Shown piece by piece: positions 16,627 to 25,904 of a DNA stretch of 64,000 nucleotides. The first letter of the stretch is position 1; the number at the start of each line of letters is the position of its first letter. The DNA is taken from assembly GCA_903820505.1 (NCBI GenBank), contig CAIJHQ010000058.1:1-64000 (forward strand). The letters are read 5' to 3'. This DNA is from Candidatus Omnitrophota bacterium. Lineage in GTDB: Bacteria; Omnitrophota; Omnitrophia; Omnitrophales; Aquincolibacteriaceae. The translations under genes were made by a program, and so were the position numbers. The notes beneath the pieces were generated by a model. It had not been told where the DNA came from and did no database searches. It saw nothing but the letters and a program-made list of their open reading frames with translations.

Positions 16627-16699
16627 CGGTAAGCGGCAAGTTGGAAGATTGGGCTTATTACTTACGACGTATGACTTACCACTTATCACCGGAAGGATT

Positions 16700-17932
16700 A
16701 TGAAAACTGCCGAAGTTCAGGAGCTCTATAAACAATTCGTGCTGCCGACCTACACGCAGGTTCCGGTGTGCCTCGTCAAAGGCAAAGGCTCGCGGGTTTG
16801 GGACCTTGAAGGGAAGGAGTATCTCGATTTCTTCCCGGGATGGGGGGTCTCCGCCCTCGGGCATTGTCACCCCGGGGTGGTGAACGCTATCAAAGAGCAG
16901 GCGCGCAAGATGCTTCATGTGCCGAATAATTTTCTGAACATAAAGCAGGCCGAGCTCGCGCGGACGATCTCGGAGGCGTCCTTTCCTGCCCGCATTTTTT
17001 TCTGCAACAGCGGCGCCGAAGCCAACGAAGGCGCGATCAAATTCGCCAAAAAATACGGCAGCGAGACCGGCCGCTACGAGATCATCACGATGAAAAGGTC
17101 TTTTCACGGCCGGACGCTCGCGGCCATGAACGCGACCGGGCAGGAGAAATTCCACCAGGGCTTCGAGCCTCTCATGGAAAAATTCCTGCACGCGGATTTC
17201 AACGATCTCGAGTCCGTGAAAAGATTGATCACGCCCAAGACGATCGCGATCATGTTCGAACCGATCCAGGGCGAGGGAGGGATCAACGTGGCGAGCCCGG
17301 ATTTCATGAGCGGGATCCGGAAACTTTGCGACGAGAAAGACATGCTTTTGATCCTCGACGAGGTCCAGACCGGCATGGGGCGCACGGGCAAGATGTTCGC
17401 GTACCAGAACTATCACGGCGTCGGACCGGACCTCATGACGATTTCGAAATCCCTGGGCGGCGGCGTCCCGATCGGGGCCTTTGTCGTGAATCGGAAGATC
17501 GGGAAAGAGGTCCTTACCGCCGGGATGCACGGATCGACGTTCGGCGGGAACCCGCTTGTTTGCGCGGCGGCTCTTGCCGTTTTTAAAGTGATCAAAAAAG
17601 AAAAACTTTTGACCTGGGCGGTCCGGATGGGGGAGCAGTTGGACCGGGAATTCGAAAAACTGCAGGCGAAATATCCGGTCATCGAAAACAGCCGGGGGAT
17701 CGCGCTGATGCGGGCGCTTAAACTGAAGGAACCGGCGGCTCCGTACGCCAACGAGGCGCGGGCTCAGGGACTCCTGATCAACGCGACGCAGGGCGACGTT
17801 CTGCGGATCATGCCCGCTCTGACCGTTACGCCGAAAGAAATACGGCTCGCGATGAGGATCCTGGATTCGGTTTTCGCCAGGGTCGCGGAACAAAATGCGA
17901 AGTCGGGAGGATGTTCATGTTCAGCTCACTGA
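16700..17932 (+). CDS. argD: acetylornithine aminotransferase
   Basis: ArgD is a class-III PLP aminotransferase that converts N-acetylglutamate semialdehyde to N-acetylornithine; homologues also serve in diaminopimelate synthesis. The 410-residue product shows FFPGWGVSALGHCHP, the phosphate-binding NSGAEANEGAIKFA, ILDEVQTGMGRTG, the PLP lysine in MTISKSLGGGVPIGAF, and STFGGNPLVCAAAL. ATG at 16700 is chosen because GGAAGGA sits just upstream and the protein then starts like its relatives; the frame stays open for 50 more bases. The C-terminus ends in the unusual SGGCSCSAH, encoded where the gene overlaps the argF ribosome-binding site and start, so overlap constraints may have shaped it. Confidence 0.94.
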   Translation: MKTAEVQELYKQFVLPTYTQVPVCLVKGKGSRVWDLEGKEYLDFFPGWGVSALGHCHPGVVNAIKEQARKMLHVPNNFLNIKQAELARTISEASFPARIFFCNSGAEANEGAIKFAKKYGSETGRYEIITMKRSFHGRTLAAMNATGQEKFHQGFEPLMEKFLHADFNDLESVKRLITPKTIAIMFEPIQGEGGINVASPDFMSGIRKLCDEKDMLLILDEVQTGMGRTGKMFAYQNYHGVGPDLMTISKSLGGGVPIGAFVVNRKIGKEVLTAGMHGSTFGGNPLVCAAALAVFKVIKKEKLLTWAVRMGEQLDREFEKLQAKYPVIENSRGIALMRALKLKEPAAPYANEARAQGLLINATQGDVLRIMPALTVTPKEIRLAMRILDSVFARVAEQNAKSGGCSCSAH

Positions 17933-18846
17933 TCTCCATCAACGATCTTAGCTCCGAAGAGATCCGGAAACTTTTGGAACTCGCGGCAGAGGTGAAAAAA
18001 CGGCCGCAGGATTTCCGGAACGTGCTCGAGGGCAGGATGTTCGGGTTCATTTTCGAGAAACCGTCGACGCGGACCTGGGTTTCGTTCCAGGCCGGTATTT
18101 TTTCGATGGGCGGCGGCGTGATCTATCTCGGTCCCGAAGATATCAAACTCGGGATCCGGGAAGAGGTCCGCGATGTCGCTCGGGTGCTCAACCGGTATCT
18201 TTCCGGGGTGATCATGCGGACGTTCTCGCACTGGACCATCACCGAGTTCCGGGATTATTTTGAAAAACCCGTCATCAATGGTTTGAGTGACAAAGAACAT
18301 CCTTGCCAGGCGCTCGCGGATTATATGACGCTTTATGAAAAGGTCCCGGCGGCCCAGGACCCCGTGCTCGCGTTCGTGGGGGACGGCAACAATGTGCTGA
18401 ATTCGCTGATGCTCGTGGCCGCGAAATTGGGCGCGAAGATCCGGTACGCGACCCCCAAAAAATATCAACCCGATCCGAAGATCCTGAAAGCCGCCAAAGA
18501 TATCGCCAAAAAGACCGGCGCGGTGATCGAAGGGTTCCAGGATCCGGCAAAAGCGGTTGCGGGTGCGGACGCGATCTATACGGACGTGTGGGTCAGCATG
18601 GGAGAAGAAGCTATGCGGAAGAAAAAGCTCAAGGATTTTTCCGGGATGCGGGTGGATAAAAAACTCGTCCAGAAGGCGAAGCCGGGAGTATTGATCATGC
18701 ACTGCCTGCCCGCCCACCGGGGCGAGGAGATCACGGAAGACGTGATCGAGAGTAAAAATTCCATAGTGTTCGACGAAGCGGAGAACCGGCTTCATATCCA
18801 GAAAGCGATCCTGCTTCATCTCTCTAACGAAGGAGCGATCCGATGA
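17917..18846 (+). CDS. argF: ornithine carbamoyltransferase
   Basis: ArgF joins carbamoyl phosphate and ornithine to give citrulline. The 309-residue product has the carbamoyl-phosphate motif STRT (residues 50-53), the RTFSHW region, HPCQALADYMT, and the ornithine-binding MHCLPAHRGEEI. Two ATGs are close together; GGAGG ends at 17910, directly against the ATG at 17911 but 6 nt from the ATG at 17917, so the second is chosen. It overlaps the end of argD by 16 nt and argG by 4 nt. The DVWVSMGEE segment is where ornithine enzymes carry their SMG-type loop, supporting ornithine rather than acetylornithine specificity. Confidence 0.95.
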   Translation: MFSSLISINDLSSEEIRKLLELAAEVKKRPQDFRNVLEGRMFGFIFEKPSTRTWVSFQAGIFSMGGGVIYLGPEDIKLGIREEVRDVARVLNRYLSGVIMRTFSHWTITEFRDYFEKPVINGLSDKEHPCQALADYMTLYEKVPAAQDPVLAFVGDGNNVLNSLMLVAAKLGAKIRYATPKKYQPDPKILKAAKDIAKKTGAVIEGFQDPAKAVAGADAIYTDVWVSMGEEAMRKKKLKDFSGMRVDKKLVQKAKPGVLIMHCLPAHRGEEITEDVIESKNSIVFDEAENRLHIQKAILLHLSNEGAIR

Positions 18847-20027
18847 AAAAAGTTGTTTTGGCTTATTCCGGCGGTCTTGACACCTCGTGCGCGGTGAAAT
18901 GGCTCAGCGAACAGCACGAGCTGGACGTGGTCTGTTTTTCTGCGTTTATCGGCGAGGTGAAGGACAAAAACAAACTGATCAAACGGGCGAAGGCCGCCGG
19001 CGCGATCGGTACCTATATCGAGGACCTCAAAGAAGAATTCGCGAAGGATTTCATCATGCCGGCGCTCTGGGCACACGCGCGTTATGAGGGGAAATACCCG
19101 CTCGCGACGGCGCTCGGCCGGCCGTTGATCGCGAAACACCTTGTAAGGGTCGCCCAGGCGGAGGGCGCGCAGTACGTCGCTCATGGCTGCACGGGCAAGG
19201 GGAACGATCAGGTTCGGCTTGAGGTCGGCGTCAGGACCCTGGACCCGAACCTGAAGATCATTGCGCCGCTCCGGGAATGGGAGTTCAAGACACGGGAGGA
19301 CGAGATCGAATACGCCAGGGAGCGCCGGATCCCGATCGACGCGACCAAAAAAAGTCCGTATTCGATCGACAAGAACATTTGGGGGATCGCGATCGAAGCG
19401 GGGATCCTGGAGGACGCGTGGGTCGAGCCGCCGGAAGACGCGTACGTGATGACGCGCGCCTGTAACAAGACGCCGGCGAAACCAAGATACCTCGTGATCG
19501 AATTTGACAGGGGCGTTCCCGTCAAAGTGGACGGGGTGAAGAAACCTCTTGTCGCTTTGATCGAATATTTGAACGAGGTCGCGGGTCAGTACGGCGTCGG
19601 ACGTTTTGACATGATCGAGAACCGGCTGGTGGGGATCAAGAGCCGCGAGATCTACGAGGCGCCGGCCGCGGAAGTTCTTTTGAAGGCCCATGAAGAGCTC
19701 GAGGGTTTCGTGATGGACCGGGAATTCGTCCATTACAAGAGACTGCTGTCGGAGAAATACGCCACGCTCGTGTATTTCGGGCTTTGGTTCTCACCGTTAA
19801 AGCGGGCGCTTGACGCTTTCTTCGCGTCCAACCAACAGCGCGTCACCGGCAAGATCCGGATCAAACTGGACCACGGTCACGCGACCTGCGTCGGCCGGGA
19901 ATCCAAGCATTCGCTTTATTCAAAAAAGTTGGCGACGTATTCCAAGGGAGATGTCTTTGACCGGAAAGCCGCTGCCGGGTTCATGAAGATCTGGGGGCTT
20001 CCGTACGAAGGAATGGGGACAAAATAG
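18843..20027 (+). CDS. argG: argininosuccinate synthase
   Basis: ArgG condenses citrulline and aspartate with ATP. The 394-residue product begins with the ATP-pyrophosphatase loop LAYSGGLDTSCAVKWL, and shows AHGCTGKGNDQVR, the KKSPYSIDKNIWG region, EPPEDAY and GRFDMIENRLVGIKSREIYE, all standard for the family. Full length. It starts within the argF stop (ATGA) and is followed after 55 nt by argH. No Shine-Dalgarno conflict. Cytoplasmic tetramer in known relatives. Confidence 0.97.
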   Translation: MKKVVLAYSGGLDTSCAVKWLSEQHELDVVCFSAFIGEVKDKNKLIKRAKAAGAIGTYIEDLKEEFAKDFIMPALWAHARYEGKYPLATALGRPLIAKHLVRVAQAEGAQYVAHGCTGKGNDQVRLEVGVRTLDPNLKIIAPLREWEFKTREDEIEYARERRIPIDATKKSPYSIDKNIWGIAIEAGILEDAWVEPPEDAYVMTRACNKTPAKPRYLVIEFDRGVPVKVDGVKKPLVALIEYLNEVAGQYGVGRFDMIENRLVGIKSREIYEAPAAEVLLKAHEELEGFVMDREFVHYKRLLSEKYATLVYFGLWFSPLKRALDAFFASNQQRVTGKIRIKLDHGHATCVGRESKHSLYSKKLATYSKGDVFDRKAAAGFMKIWGLPYEGMGTK

Positions 20028-20082
20028 CTCGAAACGCGATAAATTTTTTCGTCGAACGTTGAATGAGAGTGTGGTGACCGAT

Positions 20083-21465
20083 ATGGTAAAAAAAATGTGG
20101 GGCGGCAGATTCAAAAAGGAAATGCACCCGGCGCTGAAATGTTTCAGCTATTCCTTGGCGGATGATAAAGAGCTTCTGGATGCGGAGCTCCAGGTGAATG
20201 ATGCGTACGCCCGGATGCTCGCGAAGATCGGGATCCTGACCCGGGCAGAAGTCCAAAAACTTGTGCGCGCTCTCCGCCAGATCAAAGCGCAATTCCGGGC
20301 GTGTGATCTTGGCGCTTACGCGGATAAATACGAAGATATCCACACGTTCATCCAAATGGAGCTCGAGAAAAGGGCCGGGAGCGTCGCGAAAAAGATCCAC
20401 ACGGGCCGGAGCCGCAATGATCTTGTGGTAACCTCCACGCGGGTTTATTTGCGGGAAAAGATCGCGGTGATCCAGGACGGTCTCATGGGACTGCAGCGGG
20501 CATTGGTGAAAACAGCCGCCAAAGCGGGGGAACTGATCGTTCCCGGGATGACCCATCTCAGAAAAGCCCAGCCCATTTTGCTGGCGCATCATTTGTTGGC
20601 GTATGTGGAGATGCTGGAAGAAGATAAAGCGCGGCTTCAGGACGCGACCCAACGCGTGAATGTTCTGCCGCTCGGGGCCGCGGCGCTTGCGGGTTCGGCG
20701 CTTCCGCTGGATCAGAAATTCCTCCAAAAGGCGCTCGGGTTTTCGTCGATCGCGGCGAACAGTCTCGCGGCTGTCAGCGACCGGGGATTTTTGGCGGAAT
20801 TTTTAAGCGCGCTTTCGATCCTTTGGGTGCATCTCTCGCGTCTCGCGGAAGATTTCATTCTATGGAATTCCGAAGCGTTCGGGTATGTGGAACTCGATGA
20901 CGCCTTTGCCACCGGTTCCAGCCTGATGCCTCAGAAAAAAAATCCGGATGTTTTCGAGCTGGTCCGGGGAAGGGCGGGCGTTGTCTTCGGATATTTGCAG
21001 GCCATTCTGACGGTCCAAAAGGGCCTTCCGCTTTCCTATAACCGGGACCTTCAGGAAGACAAACCTGGCGTTTTTGATGCCGTGAAGAAAACAACGACCG
21101 CTCTCGAGCTCCTGGCGCTGACCGTCGGTTCCGTGAGCTGGCACAAGAAAGCGATTGCGCGGTCCCTTGAAGAAGACAGCCTTTTTGCCACGGATATTCT
21201 GGAATACCTCGTGCGGAAAAAGGTCGCGTTCGCGGAAGCCCACCAGCTGGTCGGCAAGGCTGTCCGCTGCGCCGCCGAGGCGGATAAAAAACTCCGGCAG
21301 CTTTCATTGAGCGAATGGAAAAAATTCTCTTCGAAGTTCGGCGCGGACATCTATGATCTTTTTGACCCCAAGGATTCGGTGCGTGGCAAGAAGACCATCG
21401 GCAGTACTCATCCCCTGCGGGTGAAAAAAGAGATCGCAGCATGGGAGAAAGTTCTGGGGGTTTGA
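20083..21465 (+). CDS. argH: argininosuccinate lyase
   Basis: ArgH splits argininosuccinate into arginine and fumarate. The 460-residue product starts MVKKMWGGRF, the usual N-terminus, and carries the TGRSRNDLVVTSTR region, THLRKAQPILLAHHLLAYVE and the fumarase/aspartase signature GSSLMPQKKNPD. I place the start at the ATG 20083; an in-frame TTG at 20059 would add eight residues but has no better ribosome-binding site. The C-terminal domain is complete. One base separates its stop from the earliest possible lysA start, so arginine and lysine end-steps are probably on one mRNA. Confidence 0.95.
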   Translation: MVKKMWGGRFKKEMHPALKCFSYSLADDKELLDAELQVNDAYARMLAKIGILTRAEVQKLVRALRQIKAQFRACDLGAYADKYEDIHTFIQMELEKRAGSVAKKIHTGRSRNDLVVTSTRVYLREKIAVIQDGLMGLQRALVKTAAKAGELIVPGMTHLRKAQPILLAHHLLAYVEMLEEDKARLQDATQRVNVLPLGAAALAGSALPLDQKFLQKALGFSSIAANSLAAVSDRGFLAEFLSALSILWVHLSRLAEDFILWNSEAFGYVELDDAFATGSSLMPQKKNPDVFELVRGRAGVVFGYLQAILTVQKGLPLSYNRDLQEDKPGVFDAVKKTTTALELLALTVGSVSWHKKAIARSLEEDSLFATDILEYLVRKKVAFAEAHQLVGKAVRCAAEADKKLRQLSLSEWKKFSSKFGADIYDLFDPKDSVRGKKTIGSTHPLRVKKEIAAWEKVLGV

Positions 21466-21499
21466 TATGCCTTTCCGGGAATTCCAGGAAGCGACACGC

Positions 21500-22747
21500 A
21501 TGCACGATTTTTATTACAAGAACGGGGAGCTTTACTGCGAGAAGGTCCCGGTCCGCAAGATCGTCAAAAAACTCGGGACACCCGCTTACATCTACAGCCA
21601 TAAGACATTTGCCGAGCATCTGGCCAAGCTCCAAAGAGCTTTCCGCAGCGTCAAACCGCTGATCTGTTATTCCGTCAAGGCTAATTCCAATTTGGCCGTC
21701 CTGCGCGCGCTCGTAAAAAAAGGCGCGGGGCTGGACATCGTCTCGGGCGGCGAACTTTTCCGCGCAAAGAAAGCAAAATGCCAGGGGAAGAGGATCGTCT
21801 ATGCCGGCGTCGGCAAGACCGCGGAAGAGATCCGCGATGCCATCCGCGCGAAGATCCTTCTTTTTAATGTCGAATCCATTCCGGAACTCGAGCAGATCAA
21901 CGCCATCGCCAAAAAGATGCGAAAGAAAGTGAACGTTTCGCTCCGCGTCAATCCCAACGTCGACCCGCACACCCACGACTACATCACGACCGGCAAGGCC
22001 GAGACGAAGTTCGGCGTCGATTTCGAGAAAGCCAAAGGGATCTTCAAGGCCGTCAAGAACTTCAGCCACGCGCAGGTCTGCGGCATCCATGTTCACATCG
22101 GGTCCCAGATCGAGACAGGGGATCCTTTCATCGAAGCGTTCCGCAAGGTCCTCGAATTCATCGACGAACTTAAAGCCGATGGCTTGAAGATCAAATTCCT
22201 GAATCTCGGCGGCGGGTTGGGAGCGATCTATAGCGATGAGAATCCTCAGACCGCCCAAGAATTCGCGGCGAAGGTCCTGCCGCTTTTCAAAAAACGGAAA
22301 TTCCAGATCATTTTCGAGCCGGGGCGGTTCATCGCAGCCAACAGCGGGGTTCTCGTGACCCGTGTCATTTATGTGAAGAAGACCGACGTGAAGAATTTTG
22401 CGATCGTGGACGCCGGCATGAACGATTTTATCCGTCCGGCATTTTACGGCGCCTATCATACTCTCTGGCCGGTCGTGAAGAACGATAAAGCGCCGTCGTG
22501 GGTCTATGACGTCGTGGGGCCGATCTGCGAAAGCGGTGATTTTTTCGCCAAGGACCGGGAGCTCCAGGAAACGCGCGCCGGCGATCTTTTGTCCATCATG
22601 ACGACCGGTGCTTACGGATTCACCATGGCTTCCAACTACAATTCGCGGCCGCGGGCTTGCGAAGTGATGGTCAAAGGCGGAACGTTCAAGGTCGCCCGCA
22701 AACGCGAAACCTATCAGGACCTCGTGCGCGGCGAATCCGCCCGCTGA
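21500..22747 (+). CDS. lysA: diaminopimelate decarboxylase
   Basis: LysA decarboxylates meso-diaminopimelate to lysine, a PLP fold-III enzyme. The product (415 residues) begins MHDFYYKNGELYCEKVPV as relatives do. It has the PLP lysine in CYSVKANSN, DIVSGGELFRA, VHIGSQI, LNLGGGLG, EPGRFIAANSG and the CESGDFFAKDREL active-site cysteine region of the partner subunit. AGGAAG lies 8 nt before the ATG at 21500; an earlier in-frame ATG at 21467, adjacent to the argH stop, would add 11 residues and cannot be excluded. It is separated from the other lysine genes (dapF-A-B) by the polyamine pair. Confidence 0.94.
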   Translation: MHDFYYKNGELYCEKVPVRKIVKKLGTPAYIYSHKTFAEHLAKLQRAFRSVKPLICYSVKANSNLAVLRALVKKGAGLDIVSGGELFRAKKAKCQGKRIVYAGVGKTAEEIRDAIRAKILLFNVESIPELEQINAIAKKMRKKVNVSLRVNPNVDPHTHDYITTGKAETKFGVDFEKAKGIFKAVKNFSHAQVCGIHVHIGSQIETGDPFIEAFRKVLEFIDELKADGLKIKFLNLGGGLGAIYSDENPQTAQEFAAKVLPLFKKRKFQIIFEPGRFIAANSGVLVTRVIYVKKTDVKNFAIVDAGMNDFIRPAFYGAYHTLWPVVKNDKAPSWVYDVVGPICESGDFFAKDRELQETRAGDLLSIMTTGAYGFTMASNYNSRPRACEVMVKGGTFKVARKRETYQDLVRGESAR

Positions 22748-22789
22748 AGATTGTTGGATCTTCCTAGGGCACCTCAACCCTTTTTATCA
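22746..22789 (+). terminator. weak possible terminator after lysA
   Basis: GAAGAT/ATCTTC (22746-22751 with 22758-22763) overlaps the lysA stop. It is followed by a short GGG/CCC stem and five T at about 22780-22785. Each element is weak. Confidence 0.3.
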
Positions 22790-22860
22790 TATTTTCCGAC
22801 CGAGATTTTCATCTTCGTTTGCCGGGCGGTGCCCGCGGATGAATTTTGTCAGATGTTTTC

Positions 22861-22889
22861 TTGATGTAAAAAAAAATATGTTGTAGTAT
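22861..22889 (+). promoter_or_regulatory. sigma70-type promoter of the polyamine genes
   Basis: TTGATG (22861-22866), a 17-nt spacer containing an A-tract, and TAGTAT (22884-22889). The expected start is about 75 nt before the homospermidine synthase ATG. Confidence 0.6.
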
Positions 22890-22971
22890 CCACTCCCTGT
22901 TTTGCTCGTAAGCTTTTTAGAGGAACAATTTTCAAAAAGCAGCCCTATTCTTTATAAGGAAACGGATAATC

Positions 22972-24480
22972 ATGAAAGAGTTCAAATATCCTAAGGCGAA
23001 GGTCCAGATCCCGAAAACCAGGACCAAGTTCGGCGGGAAGCTGTTCATCATCGGTTGCGGCGGCGTTTCGCAATGCGCGGTCCCGCTTGTACTGCGTCAC
23101 TTCGGGATGCCCGCGAAGAACATTACCATCATGGATTTCGCGGACAACCGGGCGCGCGTCAGAGAAGCGTTGAAGCGCGGCGTCCGTTACGTCTTCGATC
23201 GCGTGACGGAGCAGAACTATAAGAAGCTTCTCGCGAAATATGCCGGTCCCGGCGACATGATCATTGACCTTGCGTGGAACATCGATTGTTGGGAGATCCT
23301 CGACTGGTGCCGTGAGAATGACGTTCTTTACGTGAACACCTCAATCGAGGAGTGGGACCCTTACCGGGCCGACAAGCGGACCGATCCGACCAAGTACACC
23401 CTTTATTACCGTCACATGAAGCTTCGCAAGCTCATCAAGGAGAAATGGGGGAGCCGAAAGGGCGCTACCGCGATCGCGGACCACGGTGCGAACCCCGGTC
23501 TTGTTTCCCATTTCACCAAAAAGGCCCTGATCGATATCGCGAAAAAGATCCTCAAAGAAAAGCCGAAGGACCCGCGCGCGACAGATCTTGCGAGATTTAT
23601 CGAGGAAAAGAATTTTCCGAAACTCGCGCAAACGACGGGCGTGAAAGTCATCCACATCAGCGAGCGTGACACCCAGATCACCGACAAACCGAAGCAGGTG
23701 AACGAGTTCGTGAACACCTGGTCGATCGAAGGGTTCTATGAAGAAGGGCTGGCCCCGGCCGAGATGGGATGGGGGACTCATGAGCGGACGCTTCCGGAGA
23801 ACGGCCATCGCCACCCGACCGGCCCGCAAAACCAGATCTGCCTCGGCACGCTCGGCATGAACACGCTGGTGCGGTCGTGGGTGCCTTGCGGCGAGATCAA
23901 CGGCATGGTGATCCGTCACGGCGAGGCCTTCAGCATTTCGGACCGTCTGACGGTGTGGGAGAACGGGAACGCCGTTTACAGGCCGACCGTGCATTACGCG
24001 TACTGCCCGTCCGATGCCGCGATCCTTTCGCTCCATGAACTCCGGATGCGTCAATACAAGATGCAGGAAAAGCAGCGCATTCTCGCGGATGACATTATCG
24101 ACGGCCGCGACGAGCTCGGCGTGCTTTTGATGGGACATGATTTCAAATCCTGGTGGTGCGGGTCGCTCCTCGATATCCACACGACGCGAAAACTGGTGCC
24201 TCACCAGCAGGCGACGACGCTCCAGGTCGCGGTTTCCGTGGTCGCGGCGGCGCTCTGGATGATCCGGAATCCCCAAGAGGGGTTCCTTCTTCCGGACGAT
24301 ATCGATCACGAATTCGTTCTGAAGTTCGTGGCTCCTTATATCGTTCCGTTCGTTTCCGTTCCCTCGGATTGGACGCCGCTCCAAAACCTCAATCAGAAAT
24401 ACCTGAAGTTCGGCGCCGCGGCGCCCAAAGAAGAAGATGTCTGGCAGTTCAACTCGTTCCTCGTGGACGAAAGGGTGTAA
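22972..24480 (+). CDS. hss: homospermidine synthase
   Basis: This 502-residue protein matches the bacterial homospermidine synthase family, which uses NAD+ as a prosthetic group to transfer an aminobutyl group from one putrescine to another, giving sym-homospermidine and ammonia. Visible landmarks are the Rossmann start LFIIGCGGVSQCAVPLV (about residues 24-40), IDLAWNID, YVNTSIEEWDPY, HGANPGLVSHF, the ERDTQ segment, EFVNTWSIEGFYEEGLAPAE, GWGTHE, PTVHYAYCPSDAAILSLHE and ELGVLLMGH. The match runs to the C-terminus, so it is full length. It has its own promoter after lysA, and the next gene, 6 nt downstream, is a basic-amino-acid decarboxylase likely to supply putrescine. Confidence 0.92.
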   Translation: MKEFKYPKAKVQIPKTRTKFGGKLFIIGCGGVSQCAVPLVLRHFGMPAKNITIMDFADNRARVREALKRGVRYVFDRVTEQNYKKLLAKYAGPGDMIIDLAWNIDCWEILDWCRENDVLYVNTSIEEWDPYRADKRTDPTKYTLYYRHMKLRKLIKEKWGSRKGATAIADHGANPGLVSHFTKKALIDIAKKILKEKPKDPRATDLARFIEEKNFPKLAQTTGVKVIHISERDTQITDKPKQVNEFVNTWSIEGFYEEGLAPAEMGWGTHERTLPENGHRHPTGPQNQICLGTLGMNTLVRSWVPCGEINGMVIRHGEAFSISDRLTVWENGNAVYRPTVHYAYCPSDAAILSLHELRMRQYKMQEKQRILADDIIDGRDELGVLLMGHDFKSWWCGSLLDIHTTRKLVPHQQATTLQVAVSVVAAALWMIRNPQEGFLLPDDIDHEFVLKFVAPYIVPFVSVPSDWTPLQNLNQKYLKFGAAAPKEEDVWQFNSFLVDERV

Positions 24481-24486
24481 GCCCTG

Positions 24487-25668
24487 ATGAAAAGATCTCC
24501 GCCATTCGGAAATGGCAACGCGCCCGCTTTATTAAAGCCGAAATCTGCGGACGTCTCCGGAGTCGAAAACCTGATACGGCAGATGCTCAAGAAGCATAAA
24601 ACGCCGTTCATGATCATCCGCAAGAGCGCTCTTGAGAAGCAATTCTCCCGTTTCCAGAAAGCCTTTCCGGAAGTGACCCCTTATTACGCCATCAAGGCCA
24701 ACCCGAACCCCCGGATCGTCAAGACCTTCGCGGAACTCGGCGCCAGCTTTGACGTGGCGAGCGCCGCGGAAATGAAACTGGTCATGAAACAAGGCGTCCC
24801 TCCTGGCAGGATCATTTTCGCGAACACCATCAAATCCAAAGAGGACATTGCCACGGCCCGCAGACGCCGGGTGCGGCTCATGACCTTCGACAACGAAGCG
24901 GAGCTTTACAAGATCGCGGAGTTTTACCCGCGCGCGCACGTGCTGCTCCGGCTCCGCGTCGCGAACCGGGGAAGCGTCGTCCAGCTTTCGCTCAAGTTCG
25001 GGGCGGAACCGGAACAGGGTTTTTATCTTTTGCGGAAGGCCAAGAACCTGGGGCTTGTGCCCAAGGGCGTGAGCTTTCATGTGGGGTCGCAATCCACGAA
25101 CGTCGAAAATTATCTCCAGGCGCTTGAACTGACGGCGAACATCTTCCGGGAAGCCAGGGAGAATGACATGTCCCTTCAGATCGTGGACCTCGGCGGCGGT
25201 TTTCCCATCCAGCACTTCGACAATGAGATCGGGATTAATTTCGAACGCATGGCTTCCCAGATCCGCAAACAGATGAAGGAGCTTTTCCCGAAGAACATAC
25301 AGTTCATTGCCGAGCCGGGGCGATTTTTCGTCGGTCCCGCCGGCATTCTGGTGACACAGGTCGTGGGCCGCACGTTCCGTGATAATAAGAACTTCTATTA
25401 TTTGAACGACGGCATTTACCAGGATTTTTCGGGGATGGTGTTCGACCACTGCAAGTATGAGTTCAAGACCCTCCGACGCGGGCAAAAATACATGAGCGCG
25501 CTTGCGGGGCCGACCTGCGATTCCCTGGACACGCTTTCCGTGAATGAAGAGCTTCCGGAGCTTTTTGTGGGGGATGTGGTCTACGTGAAAAATATCGGCG
25601 CCTACTCCAGCGCCAGCGCCATTCCCAATTTCAACGGTTTCGAGCCCGCGCGTATTATCCTGGTGTAA
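24487..25668 (+). CDS. ornithine/lysine decarboxylase, PLP fold III
   Basis: The 393-residue enzyme belongs to the alanine-racemase-fold decarboxylases. PLP lysine is Lys70 in YAIKANPNP; FDVASAAEM, HVGSQSTNV, VDLGGGFPI and AEPGRFFVG follow. The GPTCDSLDT motif with Cys344 and Asp345 is the substrate-specificity element of ornithine (and ornithine/lysine) decarboxylases; diaminopimelate and carboxynorspermidine decarboxylases differ there. Decarboxylation of ornithine gives putrescine, the substrate of the homospermidine synthase encoded just upstream, so ornithine is the favoured substrate; lysine cannot be excluded. Only 6 nt separate the two genes. The first 25 residues are poorly conserved, and a later ATG near 24580 could be used. 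Confidence 0.85.
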   Translation: MKRSPPFGNGNAPALLKPKSADVSGVENLIRQMLKKHKTPFMIIRKSALEKQFSRFQKAFPEVTPYYAIKANPNPRIVKTFAELGASFDVASAAEMKLVMKQGVPPGRIIFANTIKSKEDIATARRRRVRLMTFDNEAELYKIAEFYPRAHVLLRLRVANRGSVVQLSLKFGAEPEQGFYLLRKAKNLGLVPKGVSFHVGSQSTNVENYLQALELTANIFREARENDMSLQIVDLGGGFPIQHFDNEIGINFERMASQIRKQMKELFPKNIQFIAEPGRFFVGPAGILVTQVVGRTFRDNKNFYYLNDGIYQDFSGMVFDHCKYEFKTLRRGQKYMSALAGPTCDSLDTLSVNEELPELFVGDVVYVKNIGAYSSASAIPNFNGFEPARIILV

Positions 25669-25904
25669 GTTTTTGTCCCAGAGGCAGCGCCTGGCCCTTA
25701 TTGGGGGACGCGGCGTTTCTTGCCGCAGGTTTTATGCACACGGACTTCGGGCAGCCCCTGTTTGGCGGCTTCATACTATTTTTCTTCTTTTCAGTGAGTT
25801 GACGAGTCGCGCCGGGGATCTTGCAATTAAACGCAATACTAGAATAGAAGGGGATGATTTGATAGAATGAGCCCCGTAAATCCAAACATCATAAGGAGTT
25901 AGAT

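Noticed and set aside
20855-22777. Minus-strand open frame of 640 codons opposite argH-lysA, and similar long antisense frames (30239-32590, 33107-35068, 16676-17893)
   Set aside because: They lie fully opposite well-recognised plus-strand genes, have Arg/His/Asp-rich composition typical of antisense frames of GC-rich codons, and show no family motif.
25669-25904. Promoter for dapF in the gap after the decarboxylase gene
   Set aside because: Several -10-like words (for example TAGAAT at 25863-25868) occur but none has an acceptable -35 at 16-18 nt, so I do not list one.
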